Assembly: GCA_002683785.1 (NCBI GenBank) | Contig: NYUB01000158.1 | Span: 1 to 44,850, forward strand | Reading direction: 5' to 3' | Length of the DNA: 44,850 bases | Origin: Deltaproteobacteria bacterium | Lineage (GTDB): Bacteria; SAR324; NAC60-12 | Part shown: piece by piece, positions 9,864 to 18,237 of the stretch | Position numbering within the stretch: position 1 is the first letter of the stretch | Layout of the letters: each line of letters begins with the position of its first letter | Position numbers and translations under genes: made by a program | The notes under the pieces: model-generated | The model's input: the letters and a program-made list of their open reading frames with translations, nothing else | Told to the model about the DNA's origin: nothing | Databases searched by the model: none

Positions 9864-9879
9864 AGCAAGCAACATACCA
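9864..9879 (-). promoter_or_regulatory. Sigma-54 (RpoN) -24/-12 promoter for flgF operon
   Basis: The minus strand reads TGGTATGTTGCTTGCT. Compared with the sigma-54 consensus TGGCACG-N4-TTGCW, the essential GG and GC are present at the right spacing, and only two C positions of the -24 box differ (both T). Transcription would start near 9853, giving a leader of about 35 bases before the flgF ATG. Rod genes are often sigma-54-dependent in polarly flagellated bacteria. An activator site was not identified. Confidence 0.6.
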
Positions 9880-9919
9880 AAGGGTGGAGACCCGATTTGC
9901 ATTCCCGAGGTGTAATTTT

Positions 9920-9932
9920 AGAGCAATAAATG
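9920..9932 (-). repeat. 13-base repeat, copy 1 (flgF side)
   Basis: The minus strand carries CATTTATTGCTCT, identical to a plus-strand copy at 10204-10216. The copies are inverted relative to each other and each faces its own downstream gene. A TTGACA hexamer lies 10 bases upstream of this copy (9943-9948, minus). It could be a shared regulator site or a coincidence in AT-rich DNA. Confidence 0.35.
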
Positions 9933-10191
9933 TTAGTTAAAGTGTCAATTTCTTGGTTGCATTGCAGAAAGGATTCCTGAACGGTCCTGTATTTTAAACC
10001 GTTTCCCTTTTAAAAATTATTCAGGTCGTAGAATTCAAAAATTCATCACTGAATGAATGAGACTCTGACCGAAGGTGATGACCTAGTAAAAAAGACAACA
10101 AATTGTCAATAAGCCGTTTTCTTGAGCAAGCGCACAAAAAATAGGCATTTCTTTTAAATTTGGAAATAAATAAAATAATAAAATCAATAAC

Positions 10192-10220
10192 TTGACAATG
10201 GTTCATTTATTGCTCTTAAT
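10192..10220 (+). promoter_or_regulatory. Candidate sigma-70 promoter for glnA
   Basis: TTGACA (10192-10197) is separated by 17 bases from CTTAAT (10215-10220, 4 of 6 matches to TATAAT). A very AT-rich stretch (about 10151-10190) lies just upstream and could act as an UP element. Transcription would begin near 10227, leaving a leader of about 90 bases. No sigma-54 site was found ahead of glnA. Confidence 0.45.
10204..10216 (+). repeat. 13-base repeat, copy 2 (glnA side)
   Basis: CATTTATTGCTCT lies between the -35 and -10 of the candidate glnA promoter, 6 bases after its TTGACA. An exact inverted copy is present at 9920-9932. A protein bound here would overlap the promoter spacer. Confidence 0.35.
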
Positions 10221-10232
10221 TATTTTGGTCTA

Positions 10233-10284
10233 ATCCGGAAGTAAGCAATGCTTTAATAGGTAAACTTGAATTCCAATTCCGGAT
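10233..10284 (+). promoter_or_regulatory. Inverted repeat in the glnA leader
   Basis: ATCCGGAA (10233-10240) and TTCCGGAT (10277-10284) form a perfect 8-bp inverted repeat around a 36-base loop in the untranslated leader. The loop also holds AAGC-AAT-GCTT, a small hairpin. The structure ends about 25 bases before the AAGGAG ribosome site of glnA (10310-10315). It may act in RNA stability or regulation; no T-tract follows. Confidence 0.35.
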
Positions 10285-10318
10285 CAAAACAAATTCTTAT
10301 TCATTTTTTAAGGAGTCT

Positions 10319-11731
10319 ATGAAATCCCCTAAAGAAGTAATTGATTTAGCAAAAACAAATAATGCTGTGATGGTCGATTTGAAATTCATTGATTTTCTTG
10401 GAACCTGGCAGCATTTTTCTGTTTCCATTTCCGACCTCAGTGAGGAAATGTTGGAAGAAGGCAGGATGTTTGACGGTTCGAGCATCCGTTGCTGGCAGAC
10501 CATCGACAGCAGTGACATGAAAGTCATGCCGGATCTCAGCACGGCTACGATGGATCCGTTTTATGCCCATCCGACCCTGTCCATCATTTGCGACATCATT
10601 GACCCGATCACTGGAGAGGGTTATACCCGTGATCCGCGTAATATTGCTTCAAAAGCTGAAAAATATCTGATTTCCACTGGGATAGCGGACACCGCTTTCT
10701 TCGGTCCTGAAGCGGAATTCTTCATGTTCGATGATGTCCGTTATGCTCAGGATGCAGAGGGAGGCTTTTATGCGATTGATTCTCCGGAATGTCCGTGGAA
10801 CACCGGGACCGATGAACCGGGGGGAAACAAGGCTTACAAGCATGGACACAAACTTGGATACTTTCCCACGGCACCCTTTGACCAGGACCGCGACATCCGT
10901 GCTGAAATGGTGCTCAAACTCGAAGAAATGGGGATCACGGTCGAAGCACAGCACCATGAAGTTGCTCCTGCTCAGCATGAAATCGACATCAAGTTCGATA
11001 CCCTGCTCAAAACTGCGGACAATCTGCAGTGGTTCAAATACATCATCAGAAATGTTGCTCGGGAAAATGGGAAGGCAGCGACTTTCATGCCGAAGCCGAT
11101 GTTCAACGACAACGGAAATGGGATGCATACCCACCAATCATTATGGAAAAATGGTCAACCTCTTTTTGCAGGAGATCAGTATGGAGGTTTGAGCCAGGAT
11201 GCTCTCTACTACATCGGTGGCATTCTCAATCACGCCCCTGCACTGGCTGCTTTCACTAATCCTTTGACCAATTCATACAAGCGTCTGGTACCAGGTTTTG
11301 AAGCGCCGATCAATCTCGCCTATTCCAACCGTAACCGCTCTGCTACCGTTCGTATCCCAGTGGTGGATTCTCCCAAAGCTCGTCGTTTGGAATATCGTTG
11401 TCCGGATCCAGGAGCAAATGTTTATATCGCCTTTGCCGCGATGTTGATGGCTGGGCTGGATGGAATTCAGAACAAAATCGACCCGGGTGACCCGATGGAT
11501 GTGAACATCTACGATCTACCTCCAGAAAAGTTGAACAAAATCGGAAAGATGCCGAGGTCCCTTTATGAATCCCTAGAGGCTCTTCAAGCGGATCATGAAT
11601 TTATGCTGAAAGGAAATGTATTCACTAAGGATGTGATCGATTACTGGGTGGATTACAAGATGGAAGAGGAAGTCCAAGCGATTGATTCTCGGCCCCACCC
11701 CCATGAATTCAGTCTGTACTTTAACTACTGA
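10319..11731 (+). CDS. glnA: Glutamine synthetase type I (GlnA)
   Basis: GlnA makes glutamine from glutamate, ammonia and ATP. The 470-residue length is standard for the dodecameric type I-beta enzyme. The beta-Grasp N-terminus contains MFDGSSIRCWQ. The catalytic domain shows FFGPEAEFFMFD, the NGNGMHTHQSLW motif, NRSATVRIP and LEYRCPDPGANVY. The adenylylation site is NIYDLPPE, with the target Tyr at residue 398, equivalent to Tyr397 in E. coli. A strong AAGGAG lies 3 bases before the ATG. The gene for the matching adenylyltransferase, glnE, follows directly, so activity is very probably controlled by reversible adenylylation. Confidence 0.98.
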   Translation: MKSPKEVIDLAKTNNAVMVDLKFIDFLGTWQHFSVSISDLSEEMLEEGRMFDGSSIRCWQTIDSSDMKVMPDLSTATMDPFYAHPTLSIICDIIDPITGEGYTRDPRNIASKAEKYLISTGIADTAFFGPEAEFFMFDDVRYAQDAEGGFYAIDSPECPWNTGTDEPGGNKAYKHGHKLGYFPTAPFDQDRDIRAEMVLKLEEMGITVEAQHHEVAPAQHEIDIKFDTLLKTADNLQWFKYIIRNVARENGKAATFMPKPMFNDNGNGMHTHQSLWKNGQPLFAGDQYGGLSQDALYYIGGILNHAPALAAFTNPLTNSYKRLVPGFEAPINLAYSNRNRSATVRIPVVDSPKARRLEYRCPDPGANVYIAFAAMLMAGLDGIQNKIDPGDPMDVNIYDLPPEKLNKIGKMPRSLYESLEALQADHEFMLKGNVFTKDVIDYWVDYKMEEEVQAIDSRPHPHEFSLYFNY

Positions 11732-11741
11732 GTGAGGTAGA

Positions 11742-11785
11742 AACGGAGGAAAGATGCTGACTTCAGCAAATTATTTTCCTCCGTT
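11742..11785 (+). promoter_or_regulatory. Hairpin between glnA and glnE
   Basis: AACGGAGGAAA (11742-11752) pairs perfectly with TTTCCTCCGTT (11775-11785), giving an 11-bp stem. The 22-base loop contains a second palindrome, TGCTGA-CT-TCAGCA (11755-11768). The 5' arm includes a strong Shine-Dalgarno sequence GGAGG, which the stem would hide. No T-tract follows, so it does not look like a normal terminator. It may limit glnE translation or mark an RNA processing site. Confidence 0.5.
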
Positions 11786-11813
11786 CACCATTGAATCTCA
11801 AAAACTGGATTGA
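11754..11813 (+). CDS. Possible 19-residue leader peptide overlapping the glnE start
   Basis: ATG at 11754 lies 4 bases after GGAGG and opens a frame, MLTSANYFPPFTIESQKLD, that stops at 11813, inside glnE. This is the only good ribosome site near the glnE start. It is either a leader peptide coupled to glnE, or the true N-terminus of GlnE joined to the main frame by a +1 shift at the A5 run at 11800-11804 (one A fewer would join the frames). Confidence 0.3.
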   Translation: MLTSANYFPPFTIESQKLD

Positions 11814-14800
11814 ACACCTTCTGACACGGGATCCTGTCGTCAGTTGGAAAGGAGTTCTCACCGAAGACCCTTCTGGTGTTTTTTCCGGCCTCAATCTCCC
11901 TGATCTCGAAGAACAGCTGACCAAATCGGATCAGCTCCAAGGGTTTCAGGCTTCTCGTAAAAAATTACTGCCGATATTGCTGGGATCTGGAAATCCTCTT
12001 TCAGCCTTCCAGCAATTACTGGATTTCTCTGAAGCCTATGCTTTAGAACATTCAGCACCCTTCGATTTTGCATCCCCCCGGGTTCCGCAACTGCTGAGCG
12101 TTTTCGGTCGTAGTGACTACCTTTCCCGGAAACTGATCCGAGATCCGCATCTGGCTTTGGAGTTTTGCTCCCTTAATGCTTGGAAAGCAGCCAGGTCTTC
12201 CGAAAGCATGCTGGAGGAACTCAGAGCACGGGTCCGCCGTTTGGAACCAGAGACCCTGGGGGATCTTAAAAATATCCTGAGACGCTGGAAGTATCGTGAG
12301 TTTCTCAGGATCAGTCTTCGTGACTTCTGTCTCAGTGAAGCTTTTGTCGAGACCCTGGAGGAATGGGCTTCCGTGGCGGAAACCCTGCTGCAGGTTGCCC
12401 TGGAAGAAATCCATGCCCATCTCCAAAAAAAGGATGAAGTTCGTTTTTCTGAAACTCCGTTCATGATCCTGGGGATGGGCAAACTGGGGGGAAGTGAACT
12501 GAATCATTCTTCGGATGTGGACCTGATTTTTATCCATGATGATTTAATTCCAGCTGAGGAACAGGAGCAGTCCAACCGGCATCGACTCAAGGTTGCAAGG
12601 AACCTGATCGATGTCATGAGTGATTTGACAGAAGAGGGTTTCCTGGCCAGGGTTGACATGAGGCTTCGTCCAGGAGGAAATCGCGCTCCTTTGGTTCAGT
12701 CTTTGGATGAAGTCGAACTTTATTACTCCGCCAAAGGGGAATTATGGGAACGCCAGGCTTTGATCAAAAGCAGGGGAGTTGCGGGATGTGAGAGGACAAA
12801 AAAATCTTTTGAATCCATGATTACCCCCTTCATTTATAGCCGGCTTATGGATGAAAGGTTGTCCCGTGACATCCAGCATATGAAGGAGCGCATCGAAGAG
12901 GAGCATCTTCGGGAAAACCAATTGAACGTAAAGTTGGGAGTTGGAGGGATCCGTGAAGTAGAATTCTTTGTCCAGACCTTCCAACTGCTTTACGGAGGAG
13001 GCAGAAAAGCGCTCAGGCAGACCAACACCCTTAAAGCGCTGGAAGCGATCGAAGAAGCTGCTTTGATTCCGGCATTGGATGGAGCCCATTTGAAAGGGGC
13101 TTATATTTTTCTTCGTCGTGTCGAACATCGACTGCAGATGCGGGAGGAACAGCAGACCCATACCATTCCATTACATGCTGAACCACAACGGCATCTTGCA
13201 CGATGTATGGGTTATGATGATTTGGATCCGGAAAAAGCGCGGCAGCAATTCCTCTCCGATCTGAAAGATGTAATGGGGCGGGTCAGGGTGATTTTTAGTG
13301 GACTTTTCAGCAACAAACATCTGGAGATCGAGGCGGCTCTCAGAAACAGTTCACGAATTCAAAATTTTAGTGAAGAGGAAAAGGGAACCCTCCAAAACCT
13401 GGCCCAGAGCCTAACTCCCTACCTGAATTCCCATACAGAAAAACGGTTTCAGCGTCTGTTTGAGTCGATCGGGCCGAGAATCCATCTCTATCGGCCTTTA
13501 CTCGAAAGACCCTCCGCTCTTTCAAGGCTTGCCAGAATCTGTGAAACCAGTGAAATGCTTTGGAATCATCTTCTGAATCATCTGGAACTGCTGAATCGTC
13601 TTGAACAAAGGAGCCTTGAAGTGGACCGGGAATCTGCTCAAAAACAGATAAGGTCCATGCTTTTAGAGGTAGATGGTGATGAAGAACAGCAAATCGACCG
13701 ACTGAGGCAATTTAAGCATGCCATGACATTTCTCTTAGGAAGCGCAGAACTGGAGGGAATCCTCAGTTACTCACGTGCCAGGAAGAATTTGAGTCTGGTA
13801 GCGGAAATTGTGCTTCAGGAAGCCTTCTGGATGGGGATCAGGAAACTGGAACGTCGATACGGGAGTTCACTCGAAATGCTGGATTCTCCACTTGAATTTG
13901 CCATCATCGGGCTGGGTAAACTAGGTGGCCGGGAACTGACCTATCACTCCGATCTGGATCTGATCATTGTCCATTCCGGAAAGGCTTCGGCTTCCCAAAG
14001 CGACAGGTTTTTGATCCAGGAATATGGTGTCAAACTGGTACAGCGAACGATTTCCATACTGACCACCATGACTCGTACCGGTTTTGCCTACAAAATGGAT
14101 ACCAGGCTACGTCCATCAGGAAATGCGGGAATGCTGGTCACTCCCTGGGAGGTGTATTTTCAATATCACCAAAATTCTCAGGCCTGGGAGCATCAGGCTC
14201 TGGTCAAGGGTCGTGTTGTCGCTGGGGCTTCCACAATACGTTCTGAAAACAAAAGGTCGGGCATGGACCAGATTTTCCATTCTGGTTCAAAGCGTGGGTG
14301 GTTTAGAGAAGTCGAATCAGGAATTCAGGATGTCGTATATGACTGGGAAGCTCCCAAAGATCTCGCTTCCCAGATTCATTATTTACGAACCCGTAAGGAA
14401 AAGGAACTTTCCGGAGAAACCGATAAGAAACGAAATCTTAAGGAAGGACGTGGGGGGCTTCTGGATGTTGAATTTCTTACCCAGTATTTACAACTGGTTC
14501 ATGGTCGTGAGTTACCTCAGATGAGGACTACGGAAACCCTGAAGGCTCTCGAAAATGCCGGTAATCTTGGATTATTGAATCAGGTCCAAGTTAGATCCTT
14601 GTCGGAAGGATATACGCTGCTGAGGTTGATTGAAAATGGTTTGAGGCTCCTTTATGATGATTCCACAAACATGCTTGATTTTGAAAGGATCGATCAGCAA
14701 CTGATCCTGATGCTTCTCAAAAGACATGGATATGAAACTGAAGATCTCTTTCAAATCGTGGAAAAGACCACTACGAGCATTCGTCAAACCTATTCCGAAA

Positions 14801-14817
14801 TCATGAAAAGGACTTGA
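11791..14817 (+). CDS. glnE: Bifunctional glutamine synthetase adenylyltransferase/deadenylylase (GlnE)
   Basis: GlnE attaches AMP to, and removes it from, the conserved Tyr of glutamine synthetase in response to PII and glutamine. Both nucleotidyltransferase domains are intact. The N-terminal deadenylylase half has GMGKLGG (228-234) with SDVD (241-244). The C-terminal adenylylase half has GLGKLGG (707-713) with SDLD (720-723). RPGGNRAPLVQS and RPSGNAGMLVTP follow the two sites, as usual. At 1008 residues it is slightly longer than E. coli GlnE (946). The start used is a TTG without its own Shine-Dalgarno. The next in-frame ATG is about 140 codons on, too far in, so the start is either this TTG or the upstream leader frame. 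It lies directly downstream of its substrate gene glnA. Confidence 0.95.
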   Translation: MNLKNWIEHLLTRDPVVSWKGVLTEDPSGVFSGLNLPDLEEQLTKSDQLQGFQASRKKLLPILLGSGNPLSAFQQLLDFSEAYALEHSAPFDFASPRVPQLLSVFGRSDYLSRKLIRDPHLALEFCSLNAWKAARSSESMLEELRARVRRLEPETLGDLKNILRRWKYREFLRISLRDFCLSEAFVETLEEWASVAETLLQVALEEIHAHLQKKDEVRFSETPFMILGMGKLGGSELNHSSDVDLIFIHDDLIPAEEQEQSNRHRLKVARNLIDVMSDLTEEGFLARVDMRLRPGGNRAPLVQSLDEVELYYSAKGELWERQALIKSRGVAGCERTKKSFESMITPFIYSRLMDERLSRDIQHMKERIEEEHLRENQLNVKLGVGGIREVEFFVQTFQLLYGGGRKALRQTNTLKALEAIEEAALIPALDGAHLKGAYIFLRRVEHRLQMREEQQTHTIPLHAEPQRHLARCMGYDDLDPEKARQQFLSDLKDVMGRVRVIFSGLFSNKHLEIEAALRNSSRIQNFSEEEKGTLQNLAQSLTPYLNSHTEKRFQRLFESIGPRIHLYRPLLERPSALSRLARICETSEMLWNHLLNHLELLNRLEQRSLEVDRESAQKQIRSMLLEVDGDEEQQIDRLRQFKHAMTFLLGSAELEGILSYSRARKNLSLVAEIVLQEAFWMGIRKLERRYGSSLEMLDSPLEFAIIGLGKLGGRELTYHSDLDLIIVHSGKASASQSDRFLIQEYGVKLVQRTISILTTMTRTGFAYKMDTRLRPSGNAGMLVTPWEVYFQYHQNSQAWEHQALVKGRVVAGASTIRSENKRSGMDQIFHSGSKRGWFREVESGIQDVVYDWEAPKDLASQIHYLRTRKEKELSGETDKKRNLKEGRGGLLDVEFLTQYLQLVHGRELPQMRTTETLKALENAGNLGLLNQVQVRSLSEGYTLLRLIENGLRLLYDDSTNMLDFERIDQQLILMLLKRHGYETEDLFQIVEKTTTSIRQTYSEIMKRT

Positions 14818-14906
14818 AATATGAAGAGTGAAGGGGGTTTCATGATCAAGTTTCAACAAAAGGGATGTACCCCTTTTTCACTCCAAAATCCCTACGGGTT
14901 GCAGTC

Positions 14907-16601
14907 GTGCTGCTCCATCTGAAGATTAGAAATTTTGCCACCATCAAGGAGGTGGAAGTTGATTTCGGCTCTGGTTTTTCCATCCTGACGGGAGAAACAG
15001 GAGCAGGAAAATCGATCCTCATTGATGCCATTATGCTGCTGCGTGGTGACCGGGGACGCACGTCCCTGGTTCGTTCCGGAGAAGATCAGTCCGAAGTGGA
15101 AGCAGTACTTTCCCTTGAACGAGCAGAGGAAACCTGTCAACTCTTAGAAGAATCCGGAATCGAAGTGGAAGATGAAATGATCATCCGCTGTCTACTTTCC
15201 AATCAGGGGCGACTGAGGCGCTTTGTGAACGGCGTTTCAGTCACAGCAGATTATCTGAAAACCCTGACTAGGCCGATGATCACGATCCATGGACAGCATG
15301 AACATCAGAGTCTTCTCCAGACTTCATCCCACCTGGATTTTCTGGACGGTTTTGGAGGATTGTATCCGCTTCGGGAAAAGGTTGGAAAATTTTATCTTCA
15401 TTACATGGATTTAGCTGACCGTGTGACGAAGCATGAGCAAGATTTGAATCAAAGAACGGAGCGGATTGCTGAATTGAATGAGGTCATCGAGGAACTTCAG
15501 GAGTTGTCACTTGAACCAGGTGAGGAAGAACATCTCCTCCAGGAAACAAAAAGACTTTCAGGCGCAGAAAATTTAATTCAATTACTTTCTGATTCCAAAG
15601 GTATGTTGATTGAGAATGAGATGTCTTTGATGGAGCAGATGGAATTCCTTCGCAAAAACATCCAGGAATCTTCAGAACTTGATCCCTCTTGTGCTCCTAT
15701 GTTGGAGGAGCTTGAACAATGCTTCTACCAATTGGAAGACTTTGGACGGACCCTCCAGAAAAGATATGATTTGGTGGAAATCAATCCTGATAGACTGAGT
15801 TTTCTCAATGACCGGTTGAATCGGATTCAGAGGCTTCAGCGAAAATATTCGTTGAGTCACAGTGATGAACTGTGTGAGTTGCTAAAGTCTGCAGAAATAG
15901 AGCAGGAGGAACTGCTGAATCTGGAAGAGAATAGCCAGATGCTGGAAGAACAAAAGGAAAACGCCTTGATGGAACTCAAAAAAAATTCAGCAAAACTCTC
16001 TGCAAAAAGACGAAATATTTCGACCGACCTGGACGATCAGATTATCAAACAACTTCAGCATTTGGGGATGGAAAAAGCTCAGTTTCAGACAAGATTCAAA
16101 GACGGGGTCAGTATAGATGAAACCGAATGGAGTGAAAAAGGAATCGATCATGTTGAATTCATGCTCTCGGTCAATCCCGGTCAAAACATGAAAAGCCTGA
16201 CTCAAGTCGCCTCCGGAGGAGAGCTATCAAGGACGATGCTGGCTTTGAAAACGGTTCTTCAAACCCACGATCCTGCATCGGTGATGATCTTTGATGAAGT
16301 CGATACCGGCATCAGTGGTCGAGTTGCAGAGATGGTGGGTCAAAAATTACGAAACCTAGGATTTCAACAGCAGACCCTGTGTGTGACTCATTTGCCTCAG
16401 ATTGCAGCCTTTTCGGAAACACATTATGTCGTGAAGAAGCAAATTCTGAAGGATGAAACCTATACAGAGGTCTGCAAAATGAACACCCCTGAAGAAAAAG
16501 CTCAAGAAATCGCTCAGTTGATTGGTGGCAGGGAAATTACAGAAAAAACCTTCAGTGTGGCTTATGAGATGCTGGAACAGGCACAAAACGCCATTCGATG
16601 A
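14907..16601 (+). CDS. recN: DNA repair protein RecN
   Basis: RecN is an SMC-like ATPase that helps repair double-strand breaks. The Walker A motif GETGAGKS lies near residues 29-36 of the chosen frame, followed by a long Glu/Leu-rich coiled-coil centre. The ABC signature ASGGELSRTMLALK, the Walker B segment VMIFDEVDTGISG and CVTHLPQIAAF are near the end. GTG at 14907 gives the family-typical start (M)LLHLKIRNFATI and 564 residues (E. coli about 553). An ATG at 14865 would add 14 unrelated residues. No SOS box was recognised upstream. It follows glnE on the same strand and ends 28 bases from a convergent gene. Confidence 0.95.
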   Translation: MLLHLKIRNFATIKEVEVDFGSGFSILTGETGAGKSILIDAIMLLRGDRGRTSLVRSGEDQSEVEAVLSLERAEETCQLLEESGIEVEDEMIIRCLLSNQGRLRRFVNGVSVTADYLKTLTRPMITIHGQHEHQSLLQTSSHLDFLDGFGGLYPLREKVGKFYLHYMDLADRVTKHEQDLNQRTERIAELNEVIEELQELSLEPGEEEHLLQETKRLSGAENLIQLLSDSKGMLIENEMSLMEQMEFLRKNIQESSELDPSCAPMLEELEQCFYQLEDFGRTLQKRYDLVEINPDRLSFLNDRLNRIQRLQRKYSLSHSDELCELLKSAEIEQEELLNLEENSQMLEEQKENALMELKKNSAKLSAKRRNISTDLDDQIIKQLQHLGMEKAQFQTRFKDGVSIDETEWSEKGIDHVEFMLSVNPGQNMKSLTQVASGGELSRTMLALKTVLQTHDPASVMIFDEVDTGISGRVAEMVGQKLRNLGFQQQTLCVTHLPQIAAFSETHYVVKKQILKDETYTEVCKMNTPEEKAQEIAQLIGGREITEKTFSVAYEMLEQAQNAIR

Positions 16602-16629
16602 AAGAATAGAAAATGGTTGAGTGTCTGAC

Positions 16630-18237
16630 TTAATTTGAAAGGCAGGTTTCTATAATTTTGAGTCGCTTCCGGTATTCCTCCTCACTCATCGGAGTCATCT
16701 GCTCCCGAACACACTCGGGCTTTTCCAGCAACTGACGCTGGCGGCGATAAAAATTCAATTGCATTTCGATTTCTACTGGAAAGGCTTTCAGAGGCCCGGA
16801 AAGAAGAAGATCGTGAGAAGCATCTTCCCGGAGGGTTTTCATTTCGGAGATGATTTGAGATTCAAGCAAATCCGTGTCTTCAACCATCTGGAGATCCAGT
16901 TTCCCCATCAGATCCTGCATGGATGAATGCATTCTGTTGAAACGTGCGAGTATTTTTTTGTGATACTCGGACTGACTTTCGAGTTGGAAAAAGAACTTTT
17001 CCGAGACTGAGCTATTGGGTCCGTTCAAAAGATCCCGGTCTGACGCCTCAATCCAAACCATGACGGAGTCTCCTGCACGAAGGGGGGTCATGGAAAGATC
17101 CCAGACATAATTCTCACTGTAGGTTTTATAGTCCTCTTCATACGACTGAAGGATTTCTTTATAGCGGCCTCCGGTCTGCTGGACTTGATAATGAAGCTGA
17201 ACCTGGTGCAGGGCATGGTCGTCTTCGGCGAAAACCTGGACGGCCATTTGGCTCGAATCGAATATATGCTTGATCTGAGGCCATTGGACTTTCAAAACTG
17301 GTTTCTGATCCGGGATGACTTTCCATGGAATCTCCCTTGATTCCCAGCCCAGTTTGAGTATTCCAGAATATTCAGGAGTGAGCCTCGCCAGAATCTGCTG
17401 TCCCCTTTCAGTCCATTGAAGAGGGATTTTTCCTTTAGGATTCACAAAGTAGGATGAATCTTTTGAAAAGGGAATTTCGATCCAGGACATTTCCAATTGA
17501 CTACCTAAGGGTGTAGAAAGCTGTTCAGGCAAGTTTTGATATTTTTGCGCAGACCGTTTGAGGTAAGCAGGAAACAAGATTCTGTAAGATTCGGCTTTTC
17601 CTTCCTCAGTGTGTGAAAAGGCGCCCCCTCCAGAAGCCGGATTTTGCTCCATGAAAAAAAAACCTGCCAGCATCGCCTGGACAATCATTGAAAATGCGAT
17701 TGCAGAGATCCATCCTGGTTTTGGTGAGTAACGTCGGATGGAATCAAGCAGTTCCTGCTCATGCTTTTCTTTGAAGTATTTTTGATAGATTTGTCTGGAT
17801 TCTTCCTGTTCACTGATCCGTTTATCTATAAAAAATATCTCAGTGTCTCGGTCCAGATCGAATTGTGTTCTTAATTTCTCGGTGAGATTGGAATAGGTGC
17901 CTCCGAGTTTTTTGAGACAGCCCTCTTTGTTAACTCTGAAGAAAGTCCAGACTGAGGAAAGTATCAGGAAAAAGAAACTCAGGGAAAGGAGGCTGCCAAA
18001 GGAATATCTTCCAGGCTCAAACCAGATCAACAGGGAGGCAAAAAGACTGCAGCCACTCCAGGCAAGTGCTCCATGCCGGATCCGCTGCAGCAGGATATAC
18101 TTTTGAAACCAATTCGAATGGGAACTGGAGGAAGTGTGCTTTATCGGTGGTGGCTCGGGATTTTTCGAAGGAGTTTCGGGATCATCAACTGGATCAATTG
18201 AGGTGACTGGGATGCTCCAGCAGGTCCATAAGGTCAT
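16630..18237 (-). CDS. Membrane protein of unknown function (DUF4175-like)
   Basis: A 535-residue protein. A Pro-rich N-terminal tail is followed by two close hydrophobic segments (about 58-96), then a charged stretch, then a third membrane segment (about 175-195). A large domain presumably outside the membrane includes VQVFAEDDHALHQVQLHYQV, a beta-sandwich-like segment reminiscent of DUF4175-type proteins. The C-terminus is helical and Gln/Glu/Arg-rich. I cannot assign a function. Its start overlaps the 3' end of the small upstream gene by about 44 bases, and no ribosome site is visible, which suggests translational coupling. Confidence 0.65.
   Translation of the reverse strand: MTLWTCWSIPVTSIDPVDDPETPSKNPEPPPIKHTSSSSHSNWFQKYILLQRIRHGALAWSGCSLFASLLIWFEPGRYSFGSLLSLSFFFLILSSVWTFFRVNKEGCLKKLGGTYSNLTEKLRTQFDLDRDTEIFFIDKRISEQEESRQIYQKYFKEKHEQELLDSIRRYSPKPGWISAIAFSMIVQAMLAGFFFMEQNPASGGGAFSHTEEGKAESYRILFPAYLKRSAQKYQNLPEQLSTPLGSQLEMSWIEIPFSKDSSYFVNPKGKIPLQWTERGQQILARLTPEYSGILKLGWESREIPWKVIPDQKPVLKVQWPQIKHIFDSSQMAVQVFAEDDHALHQVQLHYQVQQTGGRYKEILQSYEEDYKTYSENYVWDLSMTPLRAGDSVMVWIEASDRDLLNGPNSSVSEKFFFQLESQSEYHKKILARFNRMHSSMQDLMGKLDLQMVEDTDLLESQIISEMKTLREDASHDLLLSGPLKAFPVEIEMQLNFYRRQRQLLEKPECVREQMTPMSEEEYRKRLKIIETCLSN

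Noticed and set aside
9951-9964. Second sigma-54 site (TGGTTGCATTGCA) on the plus strand toward glnA
   Set aside because: The GG-to-GC distance is several bases too short for a -24/-12 promoter.
10021-10206. 61-codon minus-strand frame upstream of glnA
   Set aside because: It lies in AT-rich promoter DNA and overlaps the glnA -35 region; the composition is typical of chance frames.
10201-10284. Glutamine riboswitch in the glnA leader
   Set aside because: GTTCA and GGAAGTA occur in a similar order to the cyanobacterial glnA motif, but the required flanking stems are absent and the first part would lie upstream of the likely transcription start.
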